Source: a bacterium (lineage in GTDB: Bacteria > Ratteibacteria > UBA8468 > B48-G9 > DTJG01). From it: DNA of 46,836 nt. The stretch spans positions 1 through 46,836 of the forward strand of contig JAKPDB010000042.1 in assembly GCA_029552985.1 (NCBI GenBank), read 5' to 3'. Made by a program: the position numbers and the translations under genes. This document shows, piece by piece, positions 24,595-33,579 of the stretch; position 1 is the stretch's first letter, and the number at the start of each line of letters is the position of its first letter. Below the pieces are notes generated by a model, which made no database searches, had not been told where the DNA came from, and worked only from the letters and a program-made list of their open reading frames with translations.

Positions 24595-26169
24595 TTATAA
24601 CCTTATCAATTGCACTGACCTGATTCCCGGAAATTTCCCAATTTCGTTAATTGTTTGTTTATCAATTTCCTGGTCTAAATTCAAAACCGTGATCGCTGGG
24701 CCACCTTTTACCCTGCGTCCCATCGTCATGGACGCAATATTCACACCTTTTTTGCCCAGGATTGTGCCAACATGCCCCACAATCCCAGGCACATCGTCAT
24801 TTCTGCACACAATCAGTGCTCCATCAGGGGTTGCTTCAACCGGGTAACCATCTATGCTTACAATTTTCGGTTCTGAAGCAACTACTGTGCCTGATAGAGA
24901 AACTGTTTTACCGTCAATTACTGCTTCTGTTGTAATAAGATTTGTATACTGCTGCGCTGACATTTTTTTCTTTTCAACAATTCCGACTCCCTTTTCTTTA
25001 AGAATCAAAGGAGCATTGACATAGGTTGCTGACTGGAAGTAGTTGGCAAACCCTTTTAGAAAATATGCTTTTAATGGACCTGTATCATAATCAATAATTT
25101 CTCCTGCATACTCTATAGTCAAACTCTCAGGCAGTTTATCTATCATCTGACCGAGAAATAATCCCATTTTTTCAGCAAGGGTCAGATAGCCTCCAAATCT
25201 TGATATAACCTCCTTGTCAATGGATGGAACATTTACGGCATTTCTTATAATTTTGTGAACGAGAGCATCAACCACCTGTCTGCATATGTCGCGCGCAACA
25301 TTAATCTGCGCTTCCTTTGTGGATGCACCCAGATGTGGTGTGGCTATCACATTTTCTAATCTGAGCAATTCTGTACAATTCGGTGGTTCACAAGCAAATA
25401 CATCAATAGCTGCAGCAGCAACCTTACCATTCTTTATGTATTTTTCAAGAACAGATTCGTTAAATAGCCCTCCTCTTGCCACATTCACAATCATCACGCC
25501 ATCTTTCATCATTGAAAAGTACTCTTCATTCAAGATATTTTCTGTTTCCTTGGTAAGTGGCAGATGGAGTGTAATGATGTCTGCCTGTTTGCATATGCCT
25601 TCAAGGGTTACGATACTGATACCCATCTGTTGCATCTCATCCTGGTCCACATAAGGGTCATATCCCAACACATTCATTCCAAATGCCTTTGCATAATGAG
25701 CGACCCGTCTGCCAATTCTTCCAAGCCCGATTATACCGAGTGTTTTTCCAAAAAGTTCAGTTCCCATAAACCCTTTTCTGTCCCAATTGCCAGATTTTAT
25801 ACTATTGCACGCAGCAGGAATTTTTCTTACCATCGCCAGTATTAAACCAAAAGTATGTTCAGCAGCAGAAAGGGTGTTTCCCTCTGGAGCATTCATTACA
25901 ATAATCCCGTGCTTTGTTGCACTGTCAACATCAACATTGTCAAGACCAACCCCTGCTCGACCGATAATTTTGAGTTTTTTTGCTTTCTCAATCACAGGCG
26001 ATGTAATTTTTGTGGCGCTTCTCACAACAACAACATCGTAATCCTCAATCACTTTGAGGAGTTCCTCTTCACTCATTTTCCCGCGTTCATCAACGATAAA
26101 ACCCTCATTTTTGAGGATTTCAATACCTTCCTTTTCAATATTATCAGTCGCAAGAACCTTAATTTTCAT
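24595..26169 (-). CDS. serA: D-3-phosphoglycerate dehydrogenase
   Basis: It oxidises 3-phosphoglycerate with NAD as the first step of serine synthesis. The protein has 524 residues, the long type. The NAD fold has GLGRIG; catalytic Arg, Glu and His lie in NVARGGLFNE, FACEPP and ATPHLGAST. An intervening ASB domain follows, then a C-terminal ACT domain from about residue 450 (CRNDDVPGIVGHVGTILGKK) that usually binds serine as a feedback regulator. The start ATG 26169 has AAGGTGAT upstream. A strong promoter lies 21 bases further upstream, so this gene begins the housekeeping run. Confidence 0.95.
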   Translation of the reverse strand: MKIKVLATDNIEKEGIEILKNEGFIVDERGKMSEEELLKVIEDYDVVVVRSATKITSPVIEKAKKLKIIGRAGVGLDNVDVDSATKHGIIVMNAPEGNTLSAAEHTFGLILAMVRKIPAACNSIKSGNWDRKGFMGTELFGKTLGIIGLGRIGRRVAHYAKAFGMNVLGYDPYVDQDEMQQMGISIVTLEGICKQADIITLHLPLTKETENILNEEYFSMMKDGVMIVNVARGGLFNESVLEKYIKNGKVAAAAIDVFACEPPNCTELLRLENVIATPHLGASTKEAQINVARDICRQVVDALVHKIIRNAVNVPSIDKEVISRFGGYLTLAEKMGLFLGQMIDKLPESLTIEYAGEIIDYDTGPLKAYFLKGFANYFQSATYVNAPLILKEKGVGIVEKKKMSAQQYTNLITTEAVIDGKTVSLSGTVVASEPKIVSIDGYPVEATPDGALIVCRNDDVPGIVGHVGTILGKKGVNIASMTMGRRVKGGPAITVLNLDQEIDKQTINEIGKFPGIRSVQLIRL

Positions 26170-26189
26170 CCCATCACCTTTTTTTTATT

Positions 26190-26217
26190 ATTTTACCACG
26201 ATGGGGATAAGTGTCAA
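26190..26217 (-). promoter_or_regulatory. Promoter of serA
   Basis: On the minus strand TTGACA (26212-26217) and TAAAAT (26190-26195) are 16 bases apart. The -35 is perfect and the -10 matches five of six. It uses the same boxes and spacer as the promoter before the DegT aminotransferase gene (45363-45390). Confidence 0.65.
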
Positions 26218-26282
26218 AAACGATGGACGGATTGCTAAGAAATTTAGAGAAAGATACTTGCCTCGAATTGAAAAATGTGGTA

Positions 26283-28250
26283 CTATTCTATAATCACTGC
26301 AAAGAAACTTAGTGGTGGTAAGTTTTTAATCCTGAGTGTATTTCCTTTTATCTCAACCGATTGTGGACAGGTTCCTGCAATGTTCAATACATGTATTTTT
26401 GGTTTTCCGGAAACATCAAGTTGGTTAGTTTCCACAACAACCCTACCACTTACCTTTTCATCGTCAGCAAGATTTGTCACAAGTAAAAGGCACTTTCCCT
26501 GGTCTGACTGCCATAAACTTGGAAACAGCCAGTACTGATCACAATGGACTGCGTCAGTTGGGCAGTAAGCAGGATTGTGAAGTTTTATATAGTTTCCTTT
26601 AATACTGGTCATTGCATCCCAGAGTGGTTTTATGTATGCAACCGCCTTTCTAAAAGGAACTCCTGGTTCTAAAACAGGATGTCCGGTCATTCCAAAACCA
26701 GTGCATATTGCTGCGGCTTTTTTCCCTGAAAACATTGCCCTGTCTTTAAGATTACCAGCAATCAGGTGCGCCCCTGAACAGTCGAGGCAAGAATAATATG
26801 CTGTGCTTTCAGGCAACTGGAGGAGTTCATCGTGCCTTATGGACAGTTCTCCGCACAGCGCAACATCAATACAACTCTGGCTCAATGCAAATGGAAAACC
26901 TGTATGACCAATAATTGCGCCATAAGTTCCAACCCTTTTTCTCATGGCTTTCAGATACATAAAATAACCATATGCAGACCAGTGAAGCAAACTTGTTTTC
27001 GTAAAACCCATCGCATGCGGGCTGTTCCAGTCAGGATAAAAGCCATCCCAATCCTTTTTCATGTAGTCCTCAAACCATGTTTGATACATCTGGTACTGCT
27101 CGCAACCCCTGATGTAAGTAAGAACTCGCATTCCATGCTCATGGCACCTATCTACAAATGCTTTGAACCATTCAGGGTCTTTCACGACATAATCAGCAGG
27201 CGGTTCGCAATTTGTGCCTGGATTTCTCATCCAGAACTGATGAATAATCATAACATTGGCACCAAACTCTGCGACCTCATCAACCCTTTTAATATCAGGA
27301 TTTCCTTTAAATAATTGAGGCGGCTGACAGGCAACCTGTTTGATAGGCATCAATGCCCAGGGCCAGTCCTTTCCAATCTGGGCATATGGATACATACAAT
27401 GAGCAACTCTGCATCCAAGAACATTGTTTCTATAAGCAGGATCTACATTTTTGCCACTTTGAGTACGGGATGTTAAAAACAGCATCCCCCACTTGTTCCT
27501 GTAACGAACAGGTCCTGATACCCGCATTTGAGTGCCATGAAAGATATACCACTGAAATGTCCAATTTTGGCCCTGTTTTCCTCCATAACTCATCGTATAT
27601 CGCGTATCAGCGTCATTGAAACTGCTCCATTCATCAAGAACAAACTCAATTTTGTTGCTGAAAAATTTTGTATTTTCCCAGCCAAGGTCAATTGAAACAA
27701 GTGGCCAAAGTTCTTTATGACAGGATATTTCATCTAGCTGCTTGTAAAGGTCGAGACCATAAAAAACATGAGTGGTGGAATAGTCCCTTTTGTACCACGG
27801 TTGTCTTGTGAAATATCCCCATCTTGCAGATTTCACAGTTGAGACATCAATAAACGTGTTCATGGAAATTTCGCTCAGGGTAAAACCGCCATTTCCATCC
27901 ACATCGAAAGATTGTTCGCAGAAAACAGCGCCTTCTTCAAATACCTGATATATTTGCGTGATTTTTATCAGGCCTTTTGCAATGGATGCCTCGTTTTTTA
28001 TCACAATTCTATCGTTTTCTACTGATTCCACAGTCAATTTTGATGAAGTGTCTGATAATAGATAAGAAATTCCATCTATGACGAACTTCAGGCCGCAAAT
28101 AGTGTGCCGGCAGCAGAGCAATTTGTGGGTCTCTTTTTCATTCTTGCAAGAAAATTCCACAATTTCACCGCCCCTATCTGCGTCCCATGTCAATTTTCCA
28201 GAACCTGTTTCAACAGTAATTTTCTTCTCTTTTTTCGTCAGTTTTAACAT
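26283..28250 (-). CDS. Large glycoside-hydrolase-like barrel protein
   Basis: The start was set at ATG 28250, with AGGAGG eight bases upstream; the longer frame to 28295 runs into the promoter. The protein has 655 residues and no signal peptide. The N-terminal half is beta-sandwich-like (GKLTWDADRGGEIVEFSCKN, as in galactose-mutarotase-like domains of glycosidases). The second half looks like a TIM barrel: ANVMIIHQFWMRNPG, GMRVLTYIRGC, WDGFYPDWNSPHAMG, followed by a C-terminal beta domain. The plan resembles GH36/GH31-like or DUF6259-type proteins. WDGFYPDWNS may hold a catalytic acid. I cannot assign a substrate. It diverges from a HAD phosphatase gene. Confidence 0.6.
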   Translation of the reverse strand: MLKLTKKEKKITVETGSGKLTWDADRGGEIVEFSCKNEKETHKLLCCRHTICGLKFVIDGISYLLSDTSSKLTVESVENDRIVIKNEASIAKGLIKITQIYQVFEEGAVFCEQSFDVDGNGGFTLSEISMNTFIDVSTVKSARWGYFTRQPWYKRDYSTTHVFYGLDLYKQLDEISCHKELWPLVSIDLGWENTKFFSNKIEFVLDEWSSFNDADTRYTMSYGGKQGQNWTFQWYIFHGTQMRVSGPVRYRNKWGMLFLTSRTQSGKNVDPAYRNNVLGCRVAHCMYPYAQIGKDWPWALMPIKQVACQPPQLFKGNPDIKRVDEVAEFGANVMIIHQFWMRNPGTNCEPPADYVVKDPEWFKAFVDRCHEHGMRVLTYIRGCEQYQMYQTWFEDYMKKDWDGFYPDWNSPHAMGFTKTSLLHWSAYGYFMYLKAMRKRVGTYGAIIGHTGFPFALSQSCIDVALCGELSIRHDELLQLPESTAYYSCLDCSGAHLIAGNLKDRAMFSGKKAAAICTGFGMTGHPVLEPGVPFRKAVAYIKPLWDAMTSIKGNYIKLHNPAYCPTDAVHCDQYWLFPSLWQSDQGKCLLLVTNLADDEKVSGRVVVETNQLDVSGKPKIHVLNIAGTCPQSVEIKGNTLRIKNLPPLSFFAVIIE

Positions 28251-28286
28251 ATCCGCAACCTCCTTTTTGTCTCTTAACAAAATCTG

Positions 28287-28315
28287 ATAATACACCAGAA
28301 TTTTTCAACTGTCCA
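28287..28315 (-). promoter_or_regulatory. Promoter of the large barrel protein
   Basis: On the minus strand TGGACA (28310-28315) and TATTAT (28287-28292) are separated by 17 bases. Each box has one mismatch to consensus. Transcription would start near 28280, leaving a 30-base leader that contains AGGAGG. Confidence 0.55.
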
Positions 28316-28345
28316 GTTATATAGAACAAAATTAAGTTTGTGTAG

Positions 28346-28351
28346 TATAAT
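28346..28351 (+). promoter_or_regulatory. -10 box of the HAD gene, possible leaderless start
   Basis: TATAAT at 28346-28351 is a perfect -10. Only a weak -35 (three of six) exists at 17 or 18 bases. The predicted transcription start, near 28358-28359, coincides with the ATG at 28359, which has no ribosome site. This fits a leaderless mRNA. Confidence 0.4.
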
Positions 28352-28358
28352 GATTGGT

Positions 28359-29219
28359 ATGAAAAAAAAGGCGATTGTATTTGATTTTGACGGACCACTT
28401 GTTGGAAGCGGCCAGGATAAAGCCATTCATATTCTTTTTTCTGCCTTTGTCGCATGCCATGATACTGGTTTTAGAAAATTTCTTCATCCTGATCATCCTG
28501 AACTAGATATTTCAAAGATGTTGAAGGGACTGGTTAATTATCCTGGTGCGCCCCGTTTCCAACAATTGTCGGCTATCGTCAGCTCAATTGTCAGAGATAT
28601 ACCAGAAGCAGTAGCAGACCCGCACGAGCTTTGCATTGATGAATCATTGGTCAATGAGTATCAAAAATTACAGCAAAGGTACAATGAATTTTATTCTGGG
28701 CTTAATGAGGCCGCTGCGAAAAGGTTCTGGAAGCCACTGAAAGGAGTAAAAACTCTCATCAAAAAGCTCTCAAAGGATTATGATTTGTATGTGGCGTCAG
28801 GCATTATTCAGGACATTCTTGAAAAGGACTTCCAACATCACAAATTTGACAGAAAACTTTTTTGCGGGATTATGGGCAGCAATCAAGAAGGAAATATTGA
28901 TAAATCCATGATATTGAAACAGATAAAAAACAGGTCATATCAGGATGTTTTGTTTATAGGGGATTCAAGAAAGGACCTGGAATATGCAAGGAAGGCAGGT
29001 GTAAAATTTTTCAGGGTGAAAAGCGCACAAGATTATAAAGTACTTGTTGAAAAAATGAAGCAACAAGACCTGCCAGATGTTCAGGATATGTGCGAATTTA
29101 CTGAACAGCAGCTGCAGCGAATCAGGTCAAAAACACTGGCACTGATGAATCAATATTTGTCAGGAAAGATTCTGTCTTACCAAGAGATTACCACTTTTAT
29201 CAACTCAAAAAACAATTAG
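28359..29219 (+). CDS. HAD-superfamily hydrolase (phosphatase-like)
   Basis: ATG 28359 gives 286 residues; ATG 28350 overlaps the -10 box and is less likely. Motif I FDFDGP has the nucleophile Asp9 and Asp11. VASG is motif II, the lysine of motif III lies in the following segment, and GDSRKDLEYARKAG is motif IV. A helical cap of about 110 residues lies between motifs I and II, as in phosphoglycolate-phosphatase-like enzymes. The C-terminus is extended and charged. Its end overlaps the convergent beta-helix gene by 4 bases. The substrate is unknown. Confidence 0.85.
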   Translation: MKKKAIVFDFDGPLVGSGQDKAIHILFSAFVACHDTGFRKFLHPDHPELDISKMLKGLVNYPGAPRFQQLSAIVSSIVRDIPEAVADPHELCIDESLVNEYQKLQQRYNEFYSGLNEAAAKRFWKPLKGVKTLIKKLSKDYDLYVASGIIQDILEKDFQHHKFDRKLFCGIMGSNQEGNIDKSMILKQIKNRSYQDVLFIGDSRKDLEYARKAGVKFFRVKSAQDYKVLVEKMKQQDLPDVQDMCEFTEQQLQRIRSKTLALMNQYLSGKILSYQEITTFINSKNN

Positions 29220-30151
29220 GTTCTTAATGGAGACCTTTCAATTACTCCGTGTTCAAATGGCTTATTTTTCAGCACTTCATTTGGACCGTAAAAGCCCTTA
29301 CTGATTCTGCACAGAGGATAAAAAATTGTATTGGGTCCTACAAATACCCCTGGGTCAGACACTGAATTACAGCCAAGTTGAGACCAGTCCCCAAGGATAA
29401 TGCCTATTTTTGGTCTTCCAATGTCATACTTTTTATCACCCAGTTCAATGATTACATTCTTTTTTCCGAAAATTCCTGCATAAATCCCAAGATTTGCAGT
29501 GGTACCCTGATTTCCAAAATGAGTGGCATAACCGCAAATGCTATCTCCCACATAAGATGGATGCGGAAAGTTTGCCTTGTCCATCATCACGCCATTTTTT
29601 ATCTCACCACGGAAAGTTCCTCCATCACCAATAATAACATCTCCCCTGAAGTATGCTCCCTGTCTGACTTCGTTCTTATTGCCAATAATTGTGGGTCCTT
29701 TAATACCAGCGCCTGGTTCAATGGAATTGTTATCGCCAATATAAATATCTCCCTCGTCAAGGAATATGTTTGCTCCTGCCAGTACTGTTTGCTTTCCAAC
29801 AAATAGCATGTGTTTATTATTCTTCAATGAACCTCTGATAAAATTAGGTTCAAAAACAGCGCCATCTTCAACATAAACAATAAACTCTCCAATGCACCTT
29901 CCTTTGAAATGCTCTGGGCCCAGCTCTTTCACAGCACATGTTTTTTTCTTTTCGTCAATGGCCCTTTTTATCCACTCGCACGCATAGGGATGTATGGCAT
30001 CCAGCGCTGAAACCACAGAATTGACATCCTGTCGCGTAAAAAGGTCCTGATGTCTGAAAGGATATTTTATGAAATCAAAATAAAAATCAACTCTTAATCT
30101 TTCTGGAATTTCATCTCGAGATACCTCATTTAATTTAATAATGTCTGCCAT
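29216..30151 (-). CDS. Left-handed beta-helix (hexapeptide) acyltransferase-like protein
   Basis: The start was set at ATG 30151 with AAGGAG 7 bases upstream; the frame runs further upstream but crosses the promoter. The protein has 311 residues. Hexapeptide repeats occupy the second half: EGDIYIGDNNSIEPGAGI, GPTIIGNKNEVRQGAYF, RGDVIIGDG. FPHPSYVGDSICGYATHFG followed by TTANL resembles the C-terminal domain of GlmU and archaeal sugar-1-phosphate thymidylyltransferases. There is no nucleotidyltransferase domain; instead the first 110 residues are helical. It may acylate a nucleotide sugar or bind one as a regulator. It is divergent from the DUF4139 gene. Confidence 0.75.
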   Translation of the reverse strand: MADIIKLNEVSRDEIPERLRVDFYFDFIKYPFRHQDLFTRQDVNSVVSALDAIHPYACEWIKRAIDEKKKTCAVKELGPEHFKGRCIGEFIVYVEDGAVFEPNFIRGSLKNNKHMLFVGKQTVLAGANIFLDEGDIYIGDNNSIEPGAGIKGPTIIGNKNEVRQGAYFRGDVIIGDGGTFRGEIKNGVMMDKANFPHPSYVGDSICGYATHFGNQGTTANLGIYAGIFGKKNVIIELGDKKYDIGRPKIGIILGDWSQLGCNSVSDPGVFVGPNTIFYPLCRISKGFYGPNEVLKNKPFEHGVIERSPLRT

Positions 30152-30175
30152 GTTTTTCTCCTTGTGGATGAAACA

Positions 30176-30204
30176 ATTATATCTCAATTGACAGGAAATG
30201 ACAA
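30176..30204 (-). promoter_or_regulatory. Promoter of the beta-helix protein gene
   Basis: On the minus strand TTGTCA (30199-30204) and TATAAT (30176-30181) have an exact 17-base spacer. It overlaps the plus-strand promoter at 30188-30216, so the two cannot be occupied together. Confidence 0.65.
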
Positions 30205-30216
30205 CAAGTTTATTAT
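30188..30216 (+). promoter_or_regulatory. Promoter of the DUF4139 / GGDEF operon
   Basis: TTGACA (30188-30193) and TATTAT (30211-30216) have an exact 17-base spacer. Transcription would start near 30223. The -35 box lies inside the spacer of the divergent minus-strand promoter. Confidence 0.7.
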
Positions 30217-30266
30217 AACACAGAGGGGCAACGATTGACAGAGAAAGTAAGGAACTAGGAGGACAG

Positions 30267-31661
30267 ATGAAAAAATTTATTGTCATATCCATGACTCTCG
30301 CAACAATTGTTTCAGCACAGGTGATGGAGAAAAAACAGATATCTTTGACTGTGTACAATCAAAATTTTGCTCTTGTCCGTGATGTCAGGACAGTTCAGTT
30401 AAAGGAAGGACTCAACATAGTAAAGTGCTCTGATATTGCAGCACAGATTGAACCAGCCAGTGTATCTTTTAAATCCCTTACAGCGCCTGACAGATGCCTG
30501 ATACTTGAGCAAAATTTTGAGTACGACCTGATGAATGCGGATAAACTACTGAAAAAGTACATTGATAAAAACATTAAGGTCATGACAAAGGACAATAATA
30601 CTTACTCAGGACTATTATCAAGTTATGATGAAAAGTACATCTGCATCGTCCAAAAGGAAAATGGGCCTGTGTATATGCTGACAAGGGAAAATATCAGAGA
30701 CATTGAATTTCCCTTGCTTCCAGAAGGTCTGATTACAAAGCCCACTCTTGTCTGGAATTTGTTAAGTGCAAAGGCGATCCAGGATACAGTTGAACTCGGA
30801 TACATTACAGGTGGATTAAACTGGCAGGCAGATTATGTGGCAACAGTTTCAAAGGATGATAAATACATTTCACTCAATGGATGGGTGACCATAGACAATA
30901 GAAGCGGTGCAGATTACGACAGCGCTGAATTGAAACTGATGGCTGGAGACGTTAGAAAAATCGCAGAACAACCAGTACCAAGGACTCTTATGATGGAAGC
31001 AAAAGCATCTGTTGCTGGCGCTCAATTTGAAGAAAAAGAATTTTTTGAATACCATCTTTATACACTCGGAAGAAAAACAACACTGAAAAATAATCAGACA
31101 AAACAAATCAGTTTATTTTCAGCACCGAAAATTAGCATTGAAAAAACCTACACTTACGAAGGAGCACTTTATCGCTGGTACTATTATGATAACTGGCAGA
31201 AACAGCAGTGCAACAAAAAGGTGGCAGTAAAGATTGAGTTGAAAAATACTGAAAAAAATGGTCTCGGTATACCTCTCCCAAAAGGGAAAGTCAGAGTTTA
31301 TAAAACTGATACTGACGGTTCATTGCAGTTTATCGGAGAGGACATAGTTAGTCACACCCCAAAAGATGAGAAACTGATACTTTCCCTTGGCAATGCATTT
31401 GATATTGTTGGTGAAAGAAAAATCACAGACCATAAGAAAATTGCCGCAAATATTTTCAGAGATGTTTATGAAATACGATTGAGAAACCACAAGAAAGAAT
31501 CAGTAAGCGTCAAAATTGTTGAAAGGCAATTTGGCGACTGGTCAATTATTCAATCGTCTCACCCATACGAAAAAGCGGATTCTGAAACAGTTGAATTTAA
31601 TGTTATAATACCCTCTGACGGAGAAACTGTTGTAACATATACGTCAGAGTATAAATTTTAA
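30267..31661 (+). CDS. DUF4139-domain secreted protein
   Basis: The protein has 464 residues with a signal peptide (MKKFIVISMTLATIVSAQ). AGGAGG lies just upstream of ATG 30267. It begins LTVYNQNFALVRDVR, the recurrent DUF4139 opening. GYITGGLNWQADYVATVS and NGWVTIDNRSGADYDSAEL are mid-protein landmarks. ADSETVEFNVIIPSDGETV closes the protein as the family does. The fold is beta-rich. Family members are uncharacterised periplasmic or surface proteins. It is followed after a single base by a diguanylate cyclase gene, so the two are coupled. Confidence 0.87.
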   Translation: MKKFIVISMTLATIVSAQVMEKKQISLTVYNQNFALVRDVRTVQLKEGLNIVKCSDIAAQIEPASVSFKSLTAPDRCLILEQNFEYDLMNADKLLKKYIDKNIKVMTKDNNTYSGLLSSYDEKYICIVQKENGPVYMLTRENIRDIEFPLLPEGLITKPTLVWNLLSAKAIQDTVELGYITGGLNWQADYVATVSKDDKYISLNGWVTIDNRSGADYDSAELKLMAGDVRKIAEQPVPRTLMMEAKASVAGAQFEEKEFFEYHLYTLGRKTTLKNNQTKQISLFSAPKISIEKTYTYEGALYRWYYYDNWQKQQCNKKVAVKIELKNTEKNGLGIPLPKGKVRVYKTDTDGSLQFIGEDIVSHTPKDEKLILSLGNAFDIVGERKITDHKKIAANIFRDVYEIRLRNHKKESVSVKIVERQFGDWSIIQSSHPYEKADSETVEFNVIIPSDGETVVTYTSEYKF

Positions 31662-31662
31662 T

Positions 31663-32631
31663 ATGTTACAGAAGGACATAACCACTGCGCTTTTAACGCT
31701 TCATAGAAGGGTCGCAAAAGACCTGAAAAAAGAACAAGTATTTAAAAAGGTTGCAGAAACAGTAAGATCGCTTGTCAAATGCGATGGTTGCGCAATACTA
31801 ATGATGGACAACAGTCATATCTCTGTTGTCGCAAGCAGTGGCTTTTCAAAAGTAATGCCTGAGTTTTCCACTTCAATGAAATCAATCCGGTACATCATGA
31901 AAACTGGCAAAGGTTTTATTTGCAACGATGTTGAAAATTCTGAATTAAAAAGTTGCATTCCTGCTGGTTGTTCCATGAAATCTATTCTATGTGCCCCAAT
32001 AAAACACAATGGAAAGGTTGCAGGCATCATTCATCTTGATTCAAAAAAGATAGATGCATTCACAGAAGATGAGATGGACTTTGTGAAACTTGTTTCATCA
32101 GAACTGACATCCATCATTGAAAGAAGTTTCCTCTACTCAAAACTTGAAGAACTTTCCATTAAAGACCAGTTAACTGGTTGCTTCAATAGAAGAAACCTTT
32201 TCCTTGACATCAAAAAAGAAGTAGAACGTTGCAAACGATATAAGAAAACTTTTTCAATCATTGTGATAGATTTGGACAATTTCAAAAAATACAATGACAA
32301 CTTTGGCCACCAAAAGGGTGATAACCTATTAAAGACCATTGCTGAAAAAATACGAAAAAATTTAAGGAAGGCAGATATTGTTTATAGGTACGGCGGAGAT
32401 GAATTTATTGTGCTTCTTCCTGAAACAGGAAAAGCAGGTGCAGTAATTTGCGCAAAACGACTTGAAGACACAATTGAAAAATTGAATAAAAAAATCGATA
32501 AGCATACCAGAATTACCCTGAGCACTGGCATTGCCGGATATCCTGAAGACGGCGATACACCGACAAGAATAATAAAGTACGCTGACAGACAGATGTACAA
32601 AAACAAATCCCTGAAAAAAATTAGCCGCTAA
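31663..32631 (+). CDS. GAF-GGDEF diguanylate cyclase
   Basis: The protein has 322 residues. A GAF domain covers about residues 20-150, then a C-terminal GGDEF domain makes c-di-GMP from two GTP. The active site YGGDEF is at 243-248, and the product-inhibition I-site RKAD is at 235-238, five residues before GGDEF, so feedback inhibition is expected. IDLDNFKKYNDNFGHQKGD carries the metal-binding Asp. No membrane segment is seen, so it is cytoplasmic. Its ATG lies 1 base after the DUF4139 stop. It is the natural opponent of the HD-GYP protein at 7459-10023. Confidence 0.95.
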   Translation: MLQKDITTALLTLHRRVAKDLKKEQVFKKVAETVRSLVKCDGCAILMMDNSHISVVASSGFSKVMPEFSTSMKSIRYIMKTGKGFICNDVENSELKSCIPAGCSMKSILCAPIKHNGKVAGIIHLDSKKIDAFTEDEMDFVKLVSSELTSIIERSFLYSKLEELSIKDQLTGCFNRRNLFLDIKKEVERCKRYKKTFSIIVIDLDNFKKYNDNFGHQKGDNLLKTIAEKIRKNLRKADIVYRYGGDEFIVLLPETGKAGAVICAKRLEDTIEKLNKKIDKHTRITLSTGIAGYPEDGDTPTRIIKYADRQMYKNKSLKKISR

Positions 32632-32634
32632 AAC

Positions 32635-33567
32635 TTACCTATTCTCACACTCAGCAATTTTCTTCAGTACTTTTTCATGCAACTTGGCATTTGTTGATAC
32701 AACCACATCAAGGACAGTTTTTACATTGTCGCTGCACCTGACTGGATTTCCGTAAAAATCTGTTACAATCACCTCTGCTTGCTGTGCGATGAAGATTCCT
32801 GAAAATACATCAACAAATGGTTGTTTCATTGCAAAATAAACATCAATCTTTCCTTCAGCGACGTCAACAAATCCATAGGGACCGCCGTTTGGAAGGAAAA
32901 ACTTAAATGGAAGCAAAAGTTCTCTGTATTTATCAACAAGGGGAACCAAAAACTTTTTTGGTTTCATCGCATATGACTCAATGCTTGCTCCATCCATCTC
33001 TAAAACATCAGGCCTTCCCATCGATTGCCTGTACTTTTTGTCAAGTTTCACTTCCTTGATAATTTTCCCGGCATCAATGTCTGCAAGATATGCTCCGTCT
33101 TTCCATGCATATGCAATTTTTCCGCTGACGCAATCTCCAACACAGCAACAAACAGGATTAAAATTACTGTCATAAAACGCCAGTGAGCTATACCAGAAGT
33201 CCTTGATACCGTGCTTGAAAAGATAACTTCCATCAAACGGGTCGCACACCACATAAAGGGGGCTGCCGGCTTGATCTGTATTAATTTCAACCCTACCTGC
33301 TTCTTCAGAAAGCAGTATTATTGGTTTTTCCCATTGTTCAAGCCGTTTTCTATATGTATTTTCTGTATCTTTGTCAACCCTGAGAATGTCAGGGTCCCAG
33401 CTTTTGTATTCTCCTAATCTCTTTTCCACCTCCTCCCAACCAATGTTTTTATCGCTGAGGCTTTTTACAATCTCCAGCCCTTCTGAAACCATTGCGAGAT
33501 TGAATGCTAATATTTCGTCTTTTGATGAAAAATTTTCCATTCTTTTCTTAAATTCATTACTGAACAT
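32635..33567 (-). CDS. Inositol monophosphatase-family phosphatase
   Basis: The protein has 310 residues. AGGAGG lies 6 bases before ATG 33567. LLSEEAG (Glu88, Glu89) and DPFDGS (Asp109, Asp112) match the metal-binding motifs of the IMPase/FBPase superfamily, where DPLDGT is usual. A third acidic site is PFVDVFSG, a variant of the canonical W-D-x-A. A substrate-side loop with PNGGPYGFVDVAEGKIDVYF follows. Probable substrates are inositol-, histidinol- or sugar phosphates. It is the last gene of the long run from 43955 and converges with the GGDEF gene only 3 bases away. Confidence 0.85.
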   Translation of the reverse strand: MFSNEFKKRMENFSSKDEILAFNLAMVSEGLEIVKSLSDKNIGWEEVEKRLGEYKSWDPDILRVDKDTENTYRKRLEQWEKPIILLSEEAGRVEINTDQAGSPLYVVCDPFDGSYLFKHGIKDFWYSSLAFYDSNFNPVCCCVGDCVSGKIAYAWKDGAYLADIDAGKIIKEVKLDKKYRQSMGRPDVLEMDGASIESYAMKPKKFLVPLVDKYRELLLPFKFFLPNGGPYGFVDVAEGKIDVYFAMKQPFVDVFSGIFIAQQAEVIVTDFYGNPVRCSDNVKTVLDVVVSTNAKLHEKVLKKIAECENR

Positions 33568-33579
33568 ATTGCCTCCTGG

